From NCBI GenBank assembly GCA_964476705.1, contig CAYZBM010000055.1, positions 1 through 14,706 of the forward strand: 14,706 nt of DNA. The letters run 5' to 3'. Shown one piece after another: positions 1 through 7,731 of the stretch. A model generated the notes under the pieces. The model was not told the DNA's origin. It made no database searches and saw nothing but the letters and a program-made list of their open reading frames with translations. Made by a program: the position numbers and the translations under genes. The DNA is from CAYZBM01 sp964476705. Its GTDB lineage: Bacteria > Pseudomonadota > Alphaproteobacteria > Rickettsiales > UBA6187. Positions within the stretch are counted from its first letter, which is position 1. The number at the start of each line of letters is the position of its first letter.

Positions 1-38
1 GACTCAGCTATGCACAATATAATTTGTCAAACAAAATT

Positions 39-440
39 TTAATGAGGTAGCCCTGCAGCCTCTTCTAAATAACCTTTATGTTCAAAATATTTACCTATAT
101 TATATTGCAATTCTGGATTTTCTTCAGAAGCTATCTTATATAGTTCTTTAACTTTGCTAATATTTGGTTCAACTTTGAAGCTAGCGCTTTCTAGGCCTTT
201 TTCATAAAACAAAGCTAGTTTTAACATTGCTTCTTTACTGCCTGCTAGTCCAGCAGATAGGTATAAGTTGAATGCTTCTTCAAGCTTAGGTTCAATTTCA
301 TCAAGCCCATATTCTTTAGAATATGCTTTAGCAAATAATAAACTAGCTCGCGTAGGTGGCTCTAGATGTTTCGCATGAGGAATAAAAAAATTAGTTTCTA
401 GGTATTTTATAAAATCCTTCTCAATGTCTTTACTTAGCAT
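39..440 (-). CDS. Small Sel1-repeat (TPR-like) protein
   Basis: A 133-residue protein made of Sel1/TPR-like helical hairpins. Recognisable units include 'AFNLYLSAGLAGSKEAMLKLA' style helices around residues 54-77 and a second unit around 95-130 ending 'LQYNIGKYFEHKG'. There is no signal peptide or membrane segment, so it is probably cytosolic, or secreted by a route that cannot be seen. The start is supported by an AGGAT Shine-Dalgarno a few bases upstream. Sel1 proteins act as protein-interaction scaffolds and are common in host-associated bacteria. The C-terminus stops abruptly inside what looks like another repeat ('EEAAGLPH'), so the gene may be truncated relative to an ancestor; no continuation is evident in other frames of the 38 bases that remain. 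It lies on the same strand and downstream of the larger Sel1 gene, 192 bases away. The specific function is unknown. Confidence 0.7.
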   Translation of the reverse strand: MLSKDIEKDFIKYLETNFFIPHAKHLEPPTRASLLFAKAYSKEYGLDEIEPKLEEAFNLYLSAGLAGSKEAMLKLALFYEKGLESASFKVEPNISKVKELYKIASEENPELQYNIGKYFEHKGYLEEAAGLPH

Positions 441-632
441 ATTTTTATCCTATTAAAATTAAAAAATATTAAGTAATCGACACTAAGTGTATTAAATTAT
501 TAATAAATAGTCAACAACTATTCTTGGTTAATTTATCTTAAACCAAACATGATATATATTGCTTGATAAATATCAGGATAATTGAAACTATAGATAGTAA
601 ATAGATTCTCTAGAGAACCAATAGTTAATAAT

Positions 633-1988
633 CTAATATCGGCCAAAATTAATTTCAATATTTTTAGGTACCTGAGCAACACATTGAGTATTAACAAGTT
701 TTAATGTAAAGCTAGGATTATCCTGAAATATTTCTAGTCTTTCTTCGGCTACTACATGTCCAAGTCGAGCGGCTCTATCATACCAAAATAAGGCATTACA
801 AAAATTTTCTGCAACTCCTCCTAAACCAATTTCAAATAATACTGCTAAAGTATATTGCGCCTCAGGATTATTATTTATTGCCGCTTTTTTATAATATTTT
901 ACTGCTAAATCTAACAAATTTTTATTCCAATAATAATTAGCTATACTATACATCGCCCCAGGATGATTTTCATCGGCAGCCTTTTTACACCACTCAACCG
1001 CAAGCTCTTCATTCTTCGGAGTATCGCACCCTCGAGAATAACTAAACGCAATCAAGACTTGAAATTCTGAATTCTCAAGTCTTGCCAAAGATTGCGCACA
1101 ACCCTGCGCTGCAGCTTTTTTATACCAATATAAAGCTTTTATAGGATCTCTAGATAAATTAGTTTCAAAATAACTCCCCAGCAGAAATTGTGATATAGAA
1201 TCATTCTTTTCCGCAGCTTTTAACCACCACTTGATAGCTTCTTGAACAGACCTCTCATCACTCATGCCAATATAACAAAGCCCTATTTGCCTTTGAAAAG
1301 AAATATTCTCAAGCCTTTCCATAGCTAGAATATTTCCTTGTGCTGCTGCCATCTCATAATAAGTTAGCGCCTTTATTATAGCAACTTCTGTATCTACACC
1401 ATATTCATAAGCCGAAGCTACTTTAGTTTGAAATTTAGGGTCGTTAAGTTTTACTATTGCCTCAGCATCGCCCTGCGCTGCAGCTTTTTCATAATAAGTT
1501 AGCGCCTTTATTATAGCGACTTCTGTACCAATAGCATTTTCATAAGCAAAAGCTACTTTAGTTTGGAATTTAGGGTCGTTAAGTTTTGCTATTGCCTCAG
1601 CATCGCCCTGCGCTGCAGCTTTTTCATACCAATATAAAGCCTTGATAATATCTTCATTTAGTAAAATATTACATTCATAACATCTAGCTAATTTAAGCTG
1701 AGCCAAAACATAATTATTTTCAGCAGATTTTGTATACCAAAATACAGCTCTATTTTTATTACGAAGGCCAATTGTTCTCAATTCATAAAAAAATGCAAGA
1801 TTAAATTGCGCCGGAGGATAAGCCATCTTTGCCGCAGATAGATATAGTTTTTTAGCCTGCTTTATTTCATAAATATCAGGATTATTACCATCCATAATAA
1901 TATTTGCAAATCTATTTTGCTGATCAGGAGCACACAATAACATCTGTCTATATAATTCTTTTCTACCTTCATTTCTTCCTATTGTCAT
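633..1988 (-). CDS. Sel1-repeat protein with expanded ~45-residue repeats
   Basis: A 451-residue protein built almost wholly of Sel1 repeats, with motifs such as 'ALYWYEKAAAQGDAEA', 'AVEWCKKAADENHPGAMYSI' and 'ALFWYDRAARLGH'. Several units carry an extra insertion of the form RLEN..FQ..IA..Y (for example 'RLENSEFQVLIAFSY'), which stretches the usual ~36-residue repeat to about 45. Residues about 122-211 are two near-identical copies, matching a DNA-level tandem duplication. There is no signal peptide and no membrane helix. The start is uncertain: the ATG at 1988 has no clear ribosome binding site, and an in-frame Met at residue 16 is an alternative. Sel1 proteins generally scaffold protein complexes, and in intracellular bacteria some act on the host; a host role here is only inference. 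The downstream neighbour on the same strand is another Sel1 gene. Confidence 0.85.
   Translation of the reverse strand: MTIGRNEGRKELYRQMLLCAPDQQNRFANIIMDGNNPDIYEIKQAKKLYLSAAKMAYPPAQFNLAFFYELRTIGLRNKNRAVFWYTKSAENNYVLAQLKLARCYECNILLNEDIIKALYWYEKAAAQGDAEAIAKLNDPKFQTKVAFAYENAIGTEVAIIKALTYYEKAAAQGDAEAIVKLNDPKFQTKVASAYEYGVDTEVAIIKALTYYEMAAAQGNILAMERLENISFQRQIGLCYIGMSDERSVQEAIKWWLKAAEKNDSISQFLLGSYFETNLSRDPIKALYWYKKAAAQGCAQSLARLENSEFQVLIAFSYSRGCDTPKNEELAVEWCKKAADENHPGAMYSIANYYWNKNLLDLAVKYYKKAAINNNPEAQYTLAVLFEIGLGGVAENFCNALFWYDRAARLGHVVAEERLEIFQDNPSFTLKLVNTQCVAQVPKNIEINFGRY
1356..1625 (-). repeat. 135-bp tandem duplication inside the Sel1 gene
   Basis: Positions 1356-1490 and 1491-1625 are head-to-tail copies of exactly 135 bp (45 codons, frame preserved). 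By eye they differ at about 10 positions, roughly 93% identity. The differences cluster around 1390-1415 and 1525-1550, while the 'KLNDPKFQTKVA' and 'KALTYYE.AAAQG' parts are almost unchanged. The next unit (from 1626) is clearly more diverged, so this is a recent duplication within an older repeat array. Confidence 0.9.
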
Positions 1989-2070
1989 AATATATACAGT
2001 AAAATATTGATTGCATTTTATTACAACCCATTAACATCTTAACACTAGAATATCAAGAAAATATTAATAA

Positions 2071-2110
2071 AAAAAAGCCTCCTAGAATTATTAAACTAGG
2101 AGGCTTTTTT
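2071..2110 (-). terminator. Intrinsic terminator of the rpsF-rpsR-rplI operon
   Basis: A perfect 15-bp inverted repeat (arms 2071-2085 and 2096-2110, GC core GCCTCCTAG/CTAGGAGGC) encloses a 10-base loop. It is flanked by A/T runs on both sides, so it can work in either direction. It begins 28 bases after the rplI stop codon and separates the ribosomal operon from the Sel1 genes. Confidence 0.93.
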
Positions 2111-2137
2111 AAAAAAATATCAATATTAAAAGAAGAA

Positions 2138-2770
2138 CTATTTAGCTTTAGACTTATCGCCTTTGCCTTTAGATTTTTTCTTTTCTTTATCTCTAGCTTT
2201 AGCATTTTTTTCTTTTTTTACTGGCTCGTTGCCTTCATCATCACCTTCTTGAACTTCACCTTCTGCAGCTGCTTTCTTACCATCTTTTGGATTTAAGAAA
2301 TTATTTTCAGCCTCACGAGCTTCATCCTCAGTTCTGGCAACAATAACTCTAACGTCAGCTACAACTTCAGGACATAATTTAATTTTAATTGGATAAACAC
2401 CAACATATTTAACTGGCTTATCAAGCTTAACATATTTTTTATCAAGCTCAGTTAGAGAAGCTGTAATTGCAGTTGCTATATCTTTAACCGATACCGAACC
2501 AAATAATCTACCATCTTCACCAGCTTGTCTAAGAATAACCACAAACTTATTTTCAATTTTTTTAGCAATATCAGTTGATTTCTCAACATGATCAGCTAGC
2601 TCTTTTTCAATATGCGCTTTTCTTTCAGCAAAAACCGCTTTATTTTCTACCGTTGCTCTTAAACATTTTTTTTGTGGTAAAAGAAAATTACGAGCATAAC
2701 CGTCTTTAACAACAACTATATCGCCTAATTTGCCTAAATTATCCACATGTTCTAATAAAATTATTTCCAT
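2138..2770 (-). CDS. rplI: 50S ribosomal protein bL9
   Basis: Ribosomal protein L9, which binds 23S rRNA near the base of the L1 stalk and bridges out from the ribosome. The N-terminal rRNA-binding domain has the family signature at residues 13-40 (G-KLGD-VVVKDGYARNFLLP). The connecting helix follows, with a C-terminal domain to about residue 155 ('VGVYPIKIKLCPEVVADVRVIV'). The protein is 210 residues, against about 150-170 for most L9s. The excess is a low-complexity tail at 156-210 that is first acidic, then very rich in Lys (KEKKKSKGKGDK). It is the last gene of the operon, 30 bases after rpsR, with an AGGTT ribosome binding site, and is followed by a strong terminator. The identity is secure; the role of the tail is unknown. 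Confidence 0.97.
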   Translation of the reverse strand: MEIILLEHVDNLGKLGDIVVVKDGYARNFLLPQKKCLRATVENKAVFAERKAHIEKELADHVEKSTDIAKKIENKFVVILRQAGEDGRLFGSVSVKDIATAITASLTELDKKYVKLDKPVKYVGVYPIKIKLCPEVVADVRVIVARTEDEAREAENNFLNPKDGKKAAAEGEVQEGDDEGNEPVKKEKNAKARDKEKKKSKGKGDKSKAK

Positions 2771-2800
2771 AATATAACCTGTACTTATATACCTTTATCT

Positions 2801-3109
2801 TTACTGTGCTATGAAAGGCAATAGAGCAAGCTGTCTTGCTTGTTTAATTGCTTTAGCAAGTTTACGTTGCATCTTCGCAGAAATCGAAGAAATACGACTA
2901 GGAATGATTCTACCACGTTCTGAAATATAACGTGATAATAAATCTGTATTTTTATAATCAACAATAGGAGCACCTTCTCCAGATAGAGGACAACCCCTTA
3001 CTCTACGAAAAAATACGTTACGAACCATTGGCACGTTACCGCTACCATATGAATCAGAGTAACCACCACTATTATTATCACCTTGAAAACTGCTTCTGTT
3101 TCTAGACAT
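2801..3109 (-). CDS. rpsR: 30S ribosomal protein bS18
   Basis: Ribosomal protein S18, partner of S6 on the 30S platform. The conserved core spans about residues 28-98: 'FFRRVRGCPLS', 'VDYKNTDLLSRYISERGRI', and the rRNA-binding helix 'KMQRKLAKAIKQARQLALLPF'. The start is placed at the ATG at 3109, giving 102 residues, because an AAGGGA ribosome binding site precedes it and the protein then begins MSRNR. A longer reading to 3157 would only add residues read through the end of rpsF. The ATG overlaps the rpsF stop codon by 8 bases, implying translational coupling. The first ~25 residues form a Ser/Gly/Asn-rich extension not needed for the fold. Confidence 0.95.
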   Translation of the reverse strand: MSRNRSSFQGDNNSGGYSDSYGSGNVPMVRNVFFRRVRGCPLSGEGAPIVDYKNTDLLSRYISERGRIIPSRISSISAKMQRKLAKAIKQARQLALLPFIAQ

Positions 3110-3485
3110 TTGAGTCGTTCCCTTTCCTATCTGCATAAGAAGAATTATTATTACCACTATTATTATTACTATTTAGTACAGGAGAAGCTTCTTCACTGAT
3201 AGCTTCAACTTTAACTACTAAACTACGAATAACATCTTCGTGTAATTTTAATTGTCTCTCAAGTTCCTTAATTAAGGTACCTGGAGCATCAAGACCAAAG
3301 AACACATAATGTCCTTTACGGCCTTTTTTTATAGTATAAGCAAGGCTTCTCAAGCCCCAATACTCTGTTTTTACTATCTTACCGTTATTATCATTAATAA
3401 CTTTAGTAAAATATTCAGTTATCTTATCTACTTCTTGTGTAGATAATTCCTGCCTTGCAATAAATGTACTTTCGTAAAACGCCAT
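3102..3485 (-). CDS. rpsF: 30S ribosomal protein bS6
   Basis: Ribosomal protein S6, a ferredoxin-like fold that dimerises with S18 on the 30S platform. The core is residues 1-95: 'MAFYESTFIARQELS', 'KTEYWGLRSLAYTIKKGRKGHY', 'ERQLKLHEDVIRSLVVK'. Residues about 103-127 are an Asn/Ser-rich low-complexity tail; such tails vary in this family. It is the first gene of rpsF-rpsR-rplI, the usual bacterial order. An AAGGA ribosome binding site lies just upstream of the ATG at 3485, and the stop codon overlaps the rpsR start. A leader of up to ~100 bases could hold autoregulatory structure, but none is clear by eye. Confidence 0.96.
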   Translation of the reverse strand: MAFYESTFIARQELSTQEVDKITEYFTKVINDNNGKIVKTEYWGLRSLAYTIKKGRKGHYVFFGLDAPGTLIKELERQLKLHEDVIRSLVVKVEAISEEASPVLNSNNNSGNNNSSYADRKGNDSNV

Positions 3486-3593
3486 TTTTCCTTCACCAAT
3501 AATTCATAACTAAAAGAGCGGACAAAATACATATTTTATTTAAGAGATGCAAGCACAAATAATAATATTTTACATAATAATTGGATCATTAAT

Positions 3594-3621
3594 CGTATAA
3601 TAAGGCAAAAACAGATGCCAA
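3594..3621 (-). promoter_or_regulatory. Candidate sigma-70 promoter for rpsF
   Basis: On the minus strand TTGGCA (3621-3616) and TATACG (3599-3594) are separated by 16 bases, about 110 bases before the rpsF start. This fits a -35/-10 pair, but the region is AT-rich and other weaker pairs can be found, so it is tentative. Confidence 0.3.
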
Positions 3622-3707
3622 TATGCATATAAAAATGAAATATTAGCATCGTTCAAGGTAAATAAGTAGAATTAATTTAAATTAGCATTTATAGTTATAG
3701 TATACCA

Positions 3708-3729
3708 ATAATAGATCACGATCTATTAT
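3708..3729. promoter_or_regulatory. 22-bp palindrome, operator-like
   Basis: Perfect 10-base arms ATAATAGATC / GATCTATTAT flank a 2-base centre (AC). It lies 45 bases before dgkA and more than 200 bases upstream of rpsF in their shared divergent control region. It has no T-run and its spacer is too short for an RNA hairpin loop, so a binding site for a dimeric DNA-binding protein is the better reading. The protein is unknown. Confidence 0.5.
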
Positions 3730-3774
3730 ATTTATAGTAAAACTGGTTCTTTAAATTGATATAGGTAGAAAAAT

Positions 3775-4098
3775 ATGCAGAGGTTATTGCAAGCATTTAA
3801 AAATTCTTTAAGCGGACTATATATAGCCTACAAAGAAGAAACTGCTTTTAAACAGGAAGTTTTCTTAAGTATATTACTTATACCTCTTGCTGTATTCACA
3901 GCCAAAGATCAAGCTCATCTATTACTAATGATAGGTTCAGTTTTAATTTTATTAATTACTGAACTATTAAATACCGCAATTGAAGCAACTATTGATTATA
4001 TTAGTATGGAAAGACATCCTTTGGCTAAAAAAGCCAAGGATACCGCGAGCGCTGCAGTATTAATTGCCTTATTTTTTGTGGTTATTTGTTATATTTAA
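3775..4098 (+). CDS. dgkA: Diacylglycerol kinase (prokaryotic, integral membrane)
   Basis: Small membrane kinase that phosphorylates diacylglycerol to phosphatidic acid with ATP, recycling lipid at the inner membrane. The 107 residues contain the family's conserved blocks: 'EETAFKQE' (E22, E28), 'ELLNTAIEATID' (E63, N66, E70, D74) and 'AKDTASAAVLIA' (K88, D89). These match the catalytic and metal-binding residues of the E. coli enzyme. Three hydrophobic segments are visible, near residues 29-44, 47-63 and 91-107. It is slightly shorter than E. coli DgkA (about 120) at both ends. An AGGT ribosome binding site precedes the ATG. The gene stands alone on the plus strand; its TAA overlaps the stop codon of the convergent ankyrin gene. 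Whether it uses diacylglycerol or another lipid such as undecaprenol cannot be told from this sequence. Confidence 0.93.
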   Translation: MQRLLQAFKNSLSGLYIAYKEETAFKQEVFLSILLIPLAVFTAKDQAHLLLMIGSVLILLITELLNTAIEATIDYISMERHPLAKKAKDTASAAVLIALFFVVICYI

Positions 4099-4826
4099 GA
4101 TACTAACTGCTTAAACAATTCTTTCATATTATGCGAGCAAGCCAGCTCGTATGGCCGAAAATTAGCATTATTTTCTTGCTCTAGATTAGCACCTTTTTGT
4201 AGTAAAAAATTTACAACATTTATATCATGCATCATAACCGCATAATGCAGCACAGAATTACCATTATTATCAGCCATATTAACATCAGCGCCATTATTAA
4301 TTAAATATCGAAGACAAGCCTCATATCCTTGCTCTACCGCAATATGTAACGGAGTTCTCCCTCTTTGATCTTTTAAATAGATACTTGCCCCATGCCTTAA
4401 TAATATACTGAGTAAATTTAAATCACCTAATAATACTGCTAAATGCACGACGCTTAAGCCTTTTTTATTTCGACAATTAATTTTAGCTACAAAAGGTAAT
4501 AAAATATTTATTAAATCATGCTTCTGATATTTTATCGCTATATGCAAAGGAGAATCACCATCATTATTTAAACTATTTACGCCAGCTCCAAACTCAATCA
4601 AAAGCCGCACCATTTCAACCCGGCCGTAAAATGCTGCAATATGCAAAACATTATTACCGTTTTTATCACAAATATTTAAATCAGGAGTATATCTATTTAA
4701 TAGATCGTTTAATTCTTCTAGATTATCTTTAGCTATTAGCGCAAAAACATTTTCCACTAGATTCTGCTGCTCAGTTGGAATTATTCTATTCTGGCGGCTA
4801 ATAGTATTTTCTTGCTTATGTAACAT
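4095..4826 (-). CDS. Ankyrin-repeat protein
   Basis: A 243-residue protein with about six ankyrin repeats after a ~35-residue polar N-terminus. The TPLH-type starts of repeats are at about residues 59, 92, 126, 158, 191 and a degenerate last one at 225 ('NVLHIAA', 'SPLHIAI', 'SVVHLAV', 'TPLHIAV', 'SVLHYAV', 'RPYELAC'). It has no signal peptide and no membrane helix. Ankyrin proteins mediate protein-protein contacts and are abundant in Rickettsiales, where some are host-directed effectors; here that is inference only. It is the gene after polA on the same strand (85-base gap, no terminator seen) and overlaps the dgkA stop codon. Its ribosome binding site (AGGT, about 10 bases from ATG) is modest. 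Confidence 0.9.
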   Translation of the reverse strand: MLHKQENTISRQNRIIPTEQQNLVENVFALIAKDNLEELNDLLNRYTPDLNICDKNGNNVLHIAAFYGRVEMVRLLIEFGAGVNSLNNDGDSPLHIAIKYQKHDLINILLPFVAKINCRNKKGLSVVHLAVLLGDLNLLSILLRHGASIYLKDQRGRTPLHIAVEQGYEACLRYLINNGADVNMADNNGNSVLHYAVMMHDINVVNFLLQKGANLEQENNANFRPYELACSHNMKELFKQLVS

Positions 4827-4911
4827 AAGATTAATACCTATTAAAAATATAGAGTTAATTATTTGAATCCATATACTAACTATGTCTATAATTCAAGACA
4901 TTATTCAACTA

Positions 4912-7710
4912 TCAATGTATTTCCTTCCAATTATCACCACAACTTAAAGAAACAGTCAGTGGCACCGATATTGGATAAATATTTTCCATAGTTTTTTTAA
5001 TTTTATCGGAAAGCTCGAGACTTAACTCTTCTTTCACTTCAATTATAAGCTCATCATGAACCTGCAATAGGCTTCTTACTTGATTTTTACCATATTTAGC
5101 AAATAAGATATCTAATTCCACCATAGATTTTTTGACAATATCAGCGGCACTGCCTTGCAAGGGAGCGTTTATTGCCGCCCTCTCCGCAAACTGTCTAATC
5201 ATCCCATTACGCTCATTAATACCTTTTATATAACATTTTCGACCAAAAATAGTTTCAACAAAGCCATGCTCAAAAGCAAATTGTTTAGTTTTTTCCATGT
5301 AAGCTAGAATTCCAGGATATTTAGCAAAATATTTAGCAATATAATCCGCCGCTTCACTTTTTTCGATACCTAATCTTCTAGCTAAACCAAAACCACTCAT
5401 CCCGTAAATAATTCCAAAATTAATCGCCTTGGCTCTTCGCCTTAACTCACTAGTTACTGACTCCAATTCAACTCCAAAAATCTCACTCGCCGTTAAAGCA
5501 TGAATATCTTTACCTAAATGAAAAGCTTCTTGTAACGATTTTACTTCAGCCATATGCGCAAGTAATCTTAATTCTATTTGCGAATAATCGGCAGAAATTA
5601 ATTTATAATCTTTTTCAGCAATAAATACTGCACGAATATTATTACCTAGTTCGGTACGAATAGGAATATTTTGTAAATTAGGGTCTCTCGAACTTAATCT
5701 ACCAGTATTCACCATCGCCATTGAATAATGAGTATGTACCCTACCGTCTTTAGCTATTTGTTTATAAAGTGCATCTGTGTAAGTATTTTTAAGCTTAGCT
5801 ATAGTTCTATATTGCAAGATATATTCAGCAATCTCAACACCTTCTGTGGCTAGACTGTCTAATATTTCTACATCGGTTGAAAATAATCCAGTTTTTTTAG
5901 ATTTTCGTCCACCTTTAATCCCCAAATCAACAAATAGAATTTCTCCAAGCTGTTTAGGAGAGGCTATATTAAATTCTTTACCCGCCAATCTATAGATAAT
6001 TTTCTCAAGATTAATTATTTCTTTAGCAAAATTATCAGAAAGTAATTTAAGCATTAAATGATCAACTTTAATACCCAAATTCTCCATATTAGCTAAAACA
6101 GTAATTAGTGGCTTATCTAATTTATGATAAATACTTAAAGCCTTTTCTTTAAAAAGATTCTGTTTAACTACAGCATATAATTTTATAATTATTTTATTGG
6201 CCGTAATAATATAATTATTTACTTCTTCTTCGCTGGCTTTTTTAAAATTAATTTCAGGAAAATCACCTTTGCCCATATTCAAAAGATTAAGCGCTAATGA
6301 ATGCAAATCATGCTCATATTTACCTGCTGAATAGGCATAAGCCATAATCATAACATCATCAAAAGGATCAATATTTAAATTAAGCTTAAATAATATTTTA
6401 AGTAAAGGTTTTAAATCAAAGCCTATTTTAATCACCGCAGGATCAAGCAAGATATCTTTTAAAGTAAAACATACTTCTTCTAAGGTAATAAAATCAGCAT
6501 TTTTTTTATCCTCAAATAAACTAGCTTGAATAGATTTTTCTTTTTCTTTTAAATTTATCACTATCAAATTAGTATGATTAAAACCTAAAGAAATTTTATT
6601 AATCTTATTATCTTCAGCAGAAAAATAACTATAGAGCGACAATATCTCCGGTGTATTTTGTGCTTTAATATAAGCTTCAAGTTCTGAAATATTCCCAATA
6701 AATTTTATATTATTTTGAAGATTATCTTGGCTAACATCCACTATATTGGTAATTGGATTTATAATTTGTTCATTAGGTAAACCATTTGTTCTCTGACTTA
6801 AGAAAGCTCCGATATTTTTTTCTAATCTTTTTATCACTGATTGAAAATTATGTTCAGTTAAAAAAGCTAAAAGTTTATTTTTATCGTAAGGTTTAATTTT
6901 AAATTCTTCAATAGCCGTATCTATTGGTACATGATAATCAAGAGTAACTAATTTTTTGGATAATAAGGCTTTATCTCTACAAGCAATAATTGTTTCTCTC
7001 CGTTTATTTTGCTTTATCTCTTGAACCCTACTTAAAACATTTTCTAAACTACCAAATTCATTAAGTAATTGTGCGGCTGTTTTAACTCCAATACCAGCTA
7101 TACCAGGAATATTATCTGAACTATCACCAGTCATCGATAATAGATCAAGCATCTTCTCTGGTAAAATGCCATATTTTTCTCTGACCATTTCAGCGGTTAT
7201 ATAATTTTGTTTCATCGGATCAAATAAAGATACTTTATCATTCATCAATTGAATTAAATCTTTATCTGAAGAAATAATGGTAACTTTAAATCCTTGCTCT
7301 TTACCAAGCCTTGCATAAGTTGCAATTAAGTCATCAGCCTCAAATCCAACTTTATCAATCGCTCGTATATTAAAAGCTTCAACAGCTTTTCTAACCAAAG
7401 AAAATTGTGGAATTAAATCTTCAGGAGCCTCCGGCCTATTAGCTTTATATTCAGAATAGATTTTATTTCTAAAAGTTTCTTTGCCGCTATCAAATATTAC
7501 CGCAAAATAGTCTGAGGAATGATCAGCAAGCAGTTTAAGTAGCATATTTACAAAACCATGAACAGCACCCACTGGCACACCAACAGGATTAGTAAAAGGC
7601 GGTAGAGAATGATAGGCCCTAAATAAGAACCCATAACCATCTAGTAATAGGAGATTTTTTTCACTTTTTAAGTTATCTTTTAGTTCATAATCTAACTGAT
7701 TAACCGTCAT
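4912..7710 (-). CDS. polA: DNA polymerase I
   Basis: 932 residues, full length for Pol I, which replaces RNA primers and fills repair gaps. The 5' nuclease domain (about 18-310) has 'LLLDGYGFLFRAYH' (D24), 'FEADDLIATY' and 'GDSSDNIPGIAGIGVKTA'. The polymerase domain keeps motif A 'DYSQIELR' (D708), motif B 'RRRAKAINFGIIYG' (K761, F765, Y769) and motif C 'VHDE' (H885, D886). The middle 3'-5' exonuclease domain (about 340-520) is present but its catalytic acids are gone: the D-x-E site reads Y-S-Y near 360-362, the 'NLKYD' acid is Leu near 436, and the last Asp region reads 'YIITANK'. Proofreading is therefore predicted absent. It follows the lipoprotein gene by 21 bases, with an AGGT ribosome binding site, so the two are probably co-transcribed. 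Confidence 0.97.
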   Translation of the reverse strand: MTVNQLDYELKDNLKSEKNLLLLDGYGFLFRAYHSLPPFTNPVGVPVGAVHGFVNMLLKLLADHSSDYFAVIFDSGKETFRNKIYSEYKANRPEAPEDLIPQFSLVRKAVEAFNIRAIDKVGFEADDLIATYARLGKEQGFKVTIISSDKDLIQLMNDKVSLFDPMKQNYITAEMVREKYGILPEKMLDLLSMTGDSSDNIPGIAGIGVKTAAQLLNEFGSLENVLSRVQEIKQNKRRETIIACRDKALLSKKLVTLDYHVPIDTAIEEFKIKPYDKNKLLAFLTEHNFQSVIKRLEKNIGAFLSQRTNGLPNEQIINPITNIVDVSQDNLQNNIKFIGNISELEAYIKAQNTPEILSLYSYFSAEDNKINKISLGFNHTNLIVINLKEKEKSIQASLFEDKKNADFITLEEVCFTLKDILLDPAVIKIGFDLKPLLKILFKLNLNIDPFDDVMIMAYAYSAGKYEHDLHSLALNLLNMGKGDFPEINFKKASEEEVNNYIITANKIIIKLYAVVKQNLFKEKALSIYHKLDKPLITVLANMENLGIKVDHLMLKLLSDNFAKEIINLEKIIYRLAGKEFNIASPKQLGEILFVDLGIKGGRKSKKTGLFSTDVEILDSLATEGVEIAEYILQYRTIAKLKNTYTDALYKQIAKDGRVHTHYSMAMVNTGRLSSRDPNLQNIPIRTELGNNIRAVFIAEKDYKLISADYSQIELRLLAHMAEVKSLQEAFHLGKDIHALTASEIFGVELESVTSELRRRAKAINFGIIYGMSGFGLARRLGIEKSEAADYIAKYFAKYPGILAYMEKTKQFAFEHGFVETIFGRKCYIKGINERNGMIRQFAERAAINAPLQGSAADIVKKSMVELDILFAKYGKNQVRSLLQVHDELIIEVKEELSLELSDKIKKTMENIYPISVPLTVSLSCGDNWKEIH

Positions 7711-7731
7711 TTTTACCTACTTTTATATATT

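Noticed and set aside
39..440. Frameshifted pseudogene
   Set aside because: The C-terminus is abrupt, but no repeat continues in another frame within the bases available, so a short intact gene is equally likely.
2801..3157. Longer S18 form starting at 3157
   Set aside because: The added residues overlap the rpsF coding end and do not resemble S18; the ATG at 3109 has a good ribosome binding site.
3486..3593. S6:S18-binding autoregulatory leader upstream of rpsF
   Set aside because: A CCG triplet is present, but I could not fold the expected hairpin around it by eye.
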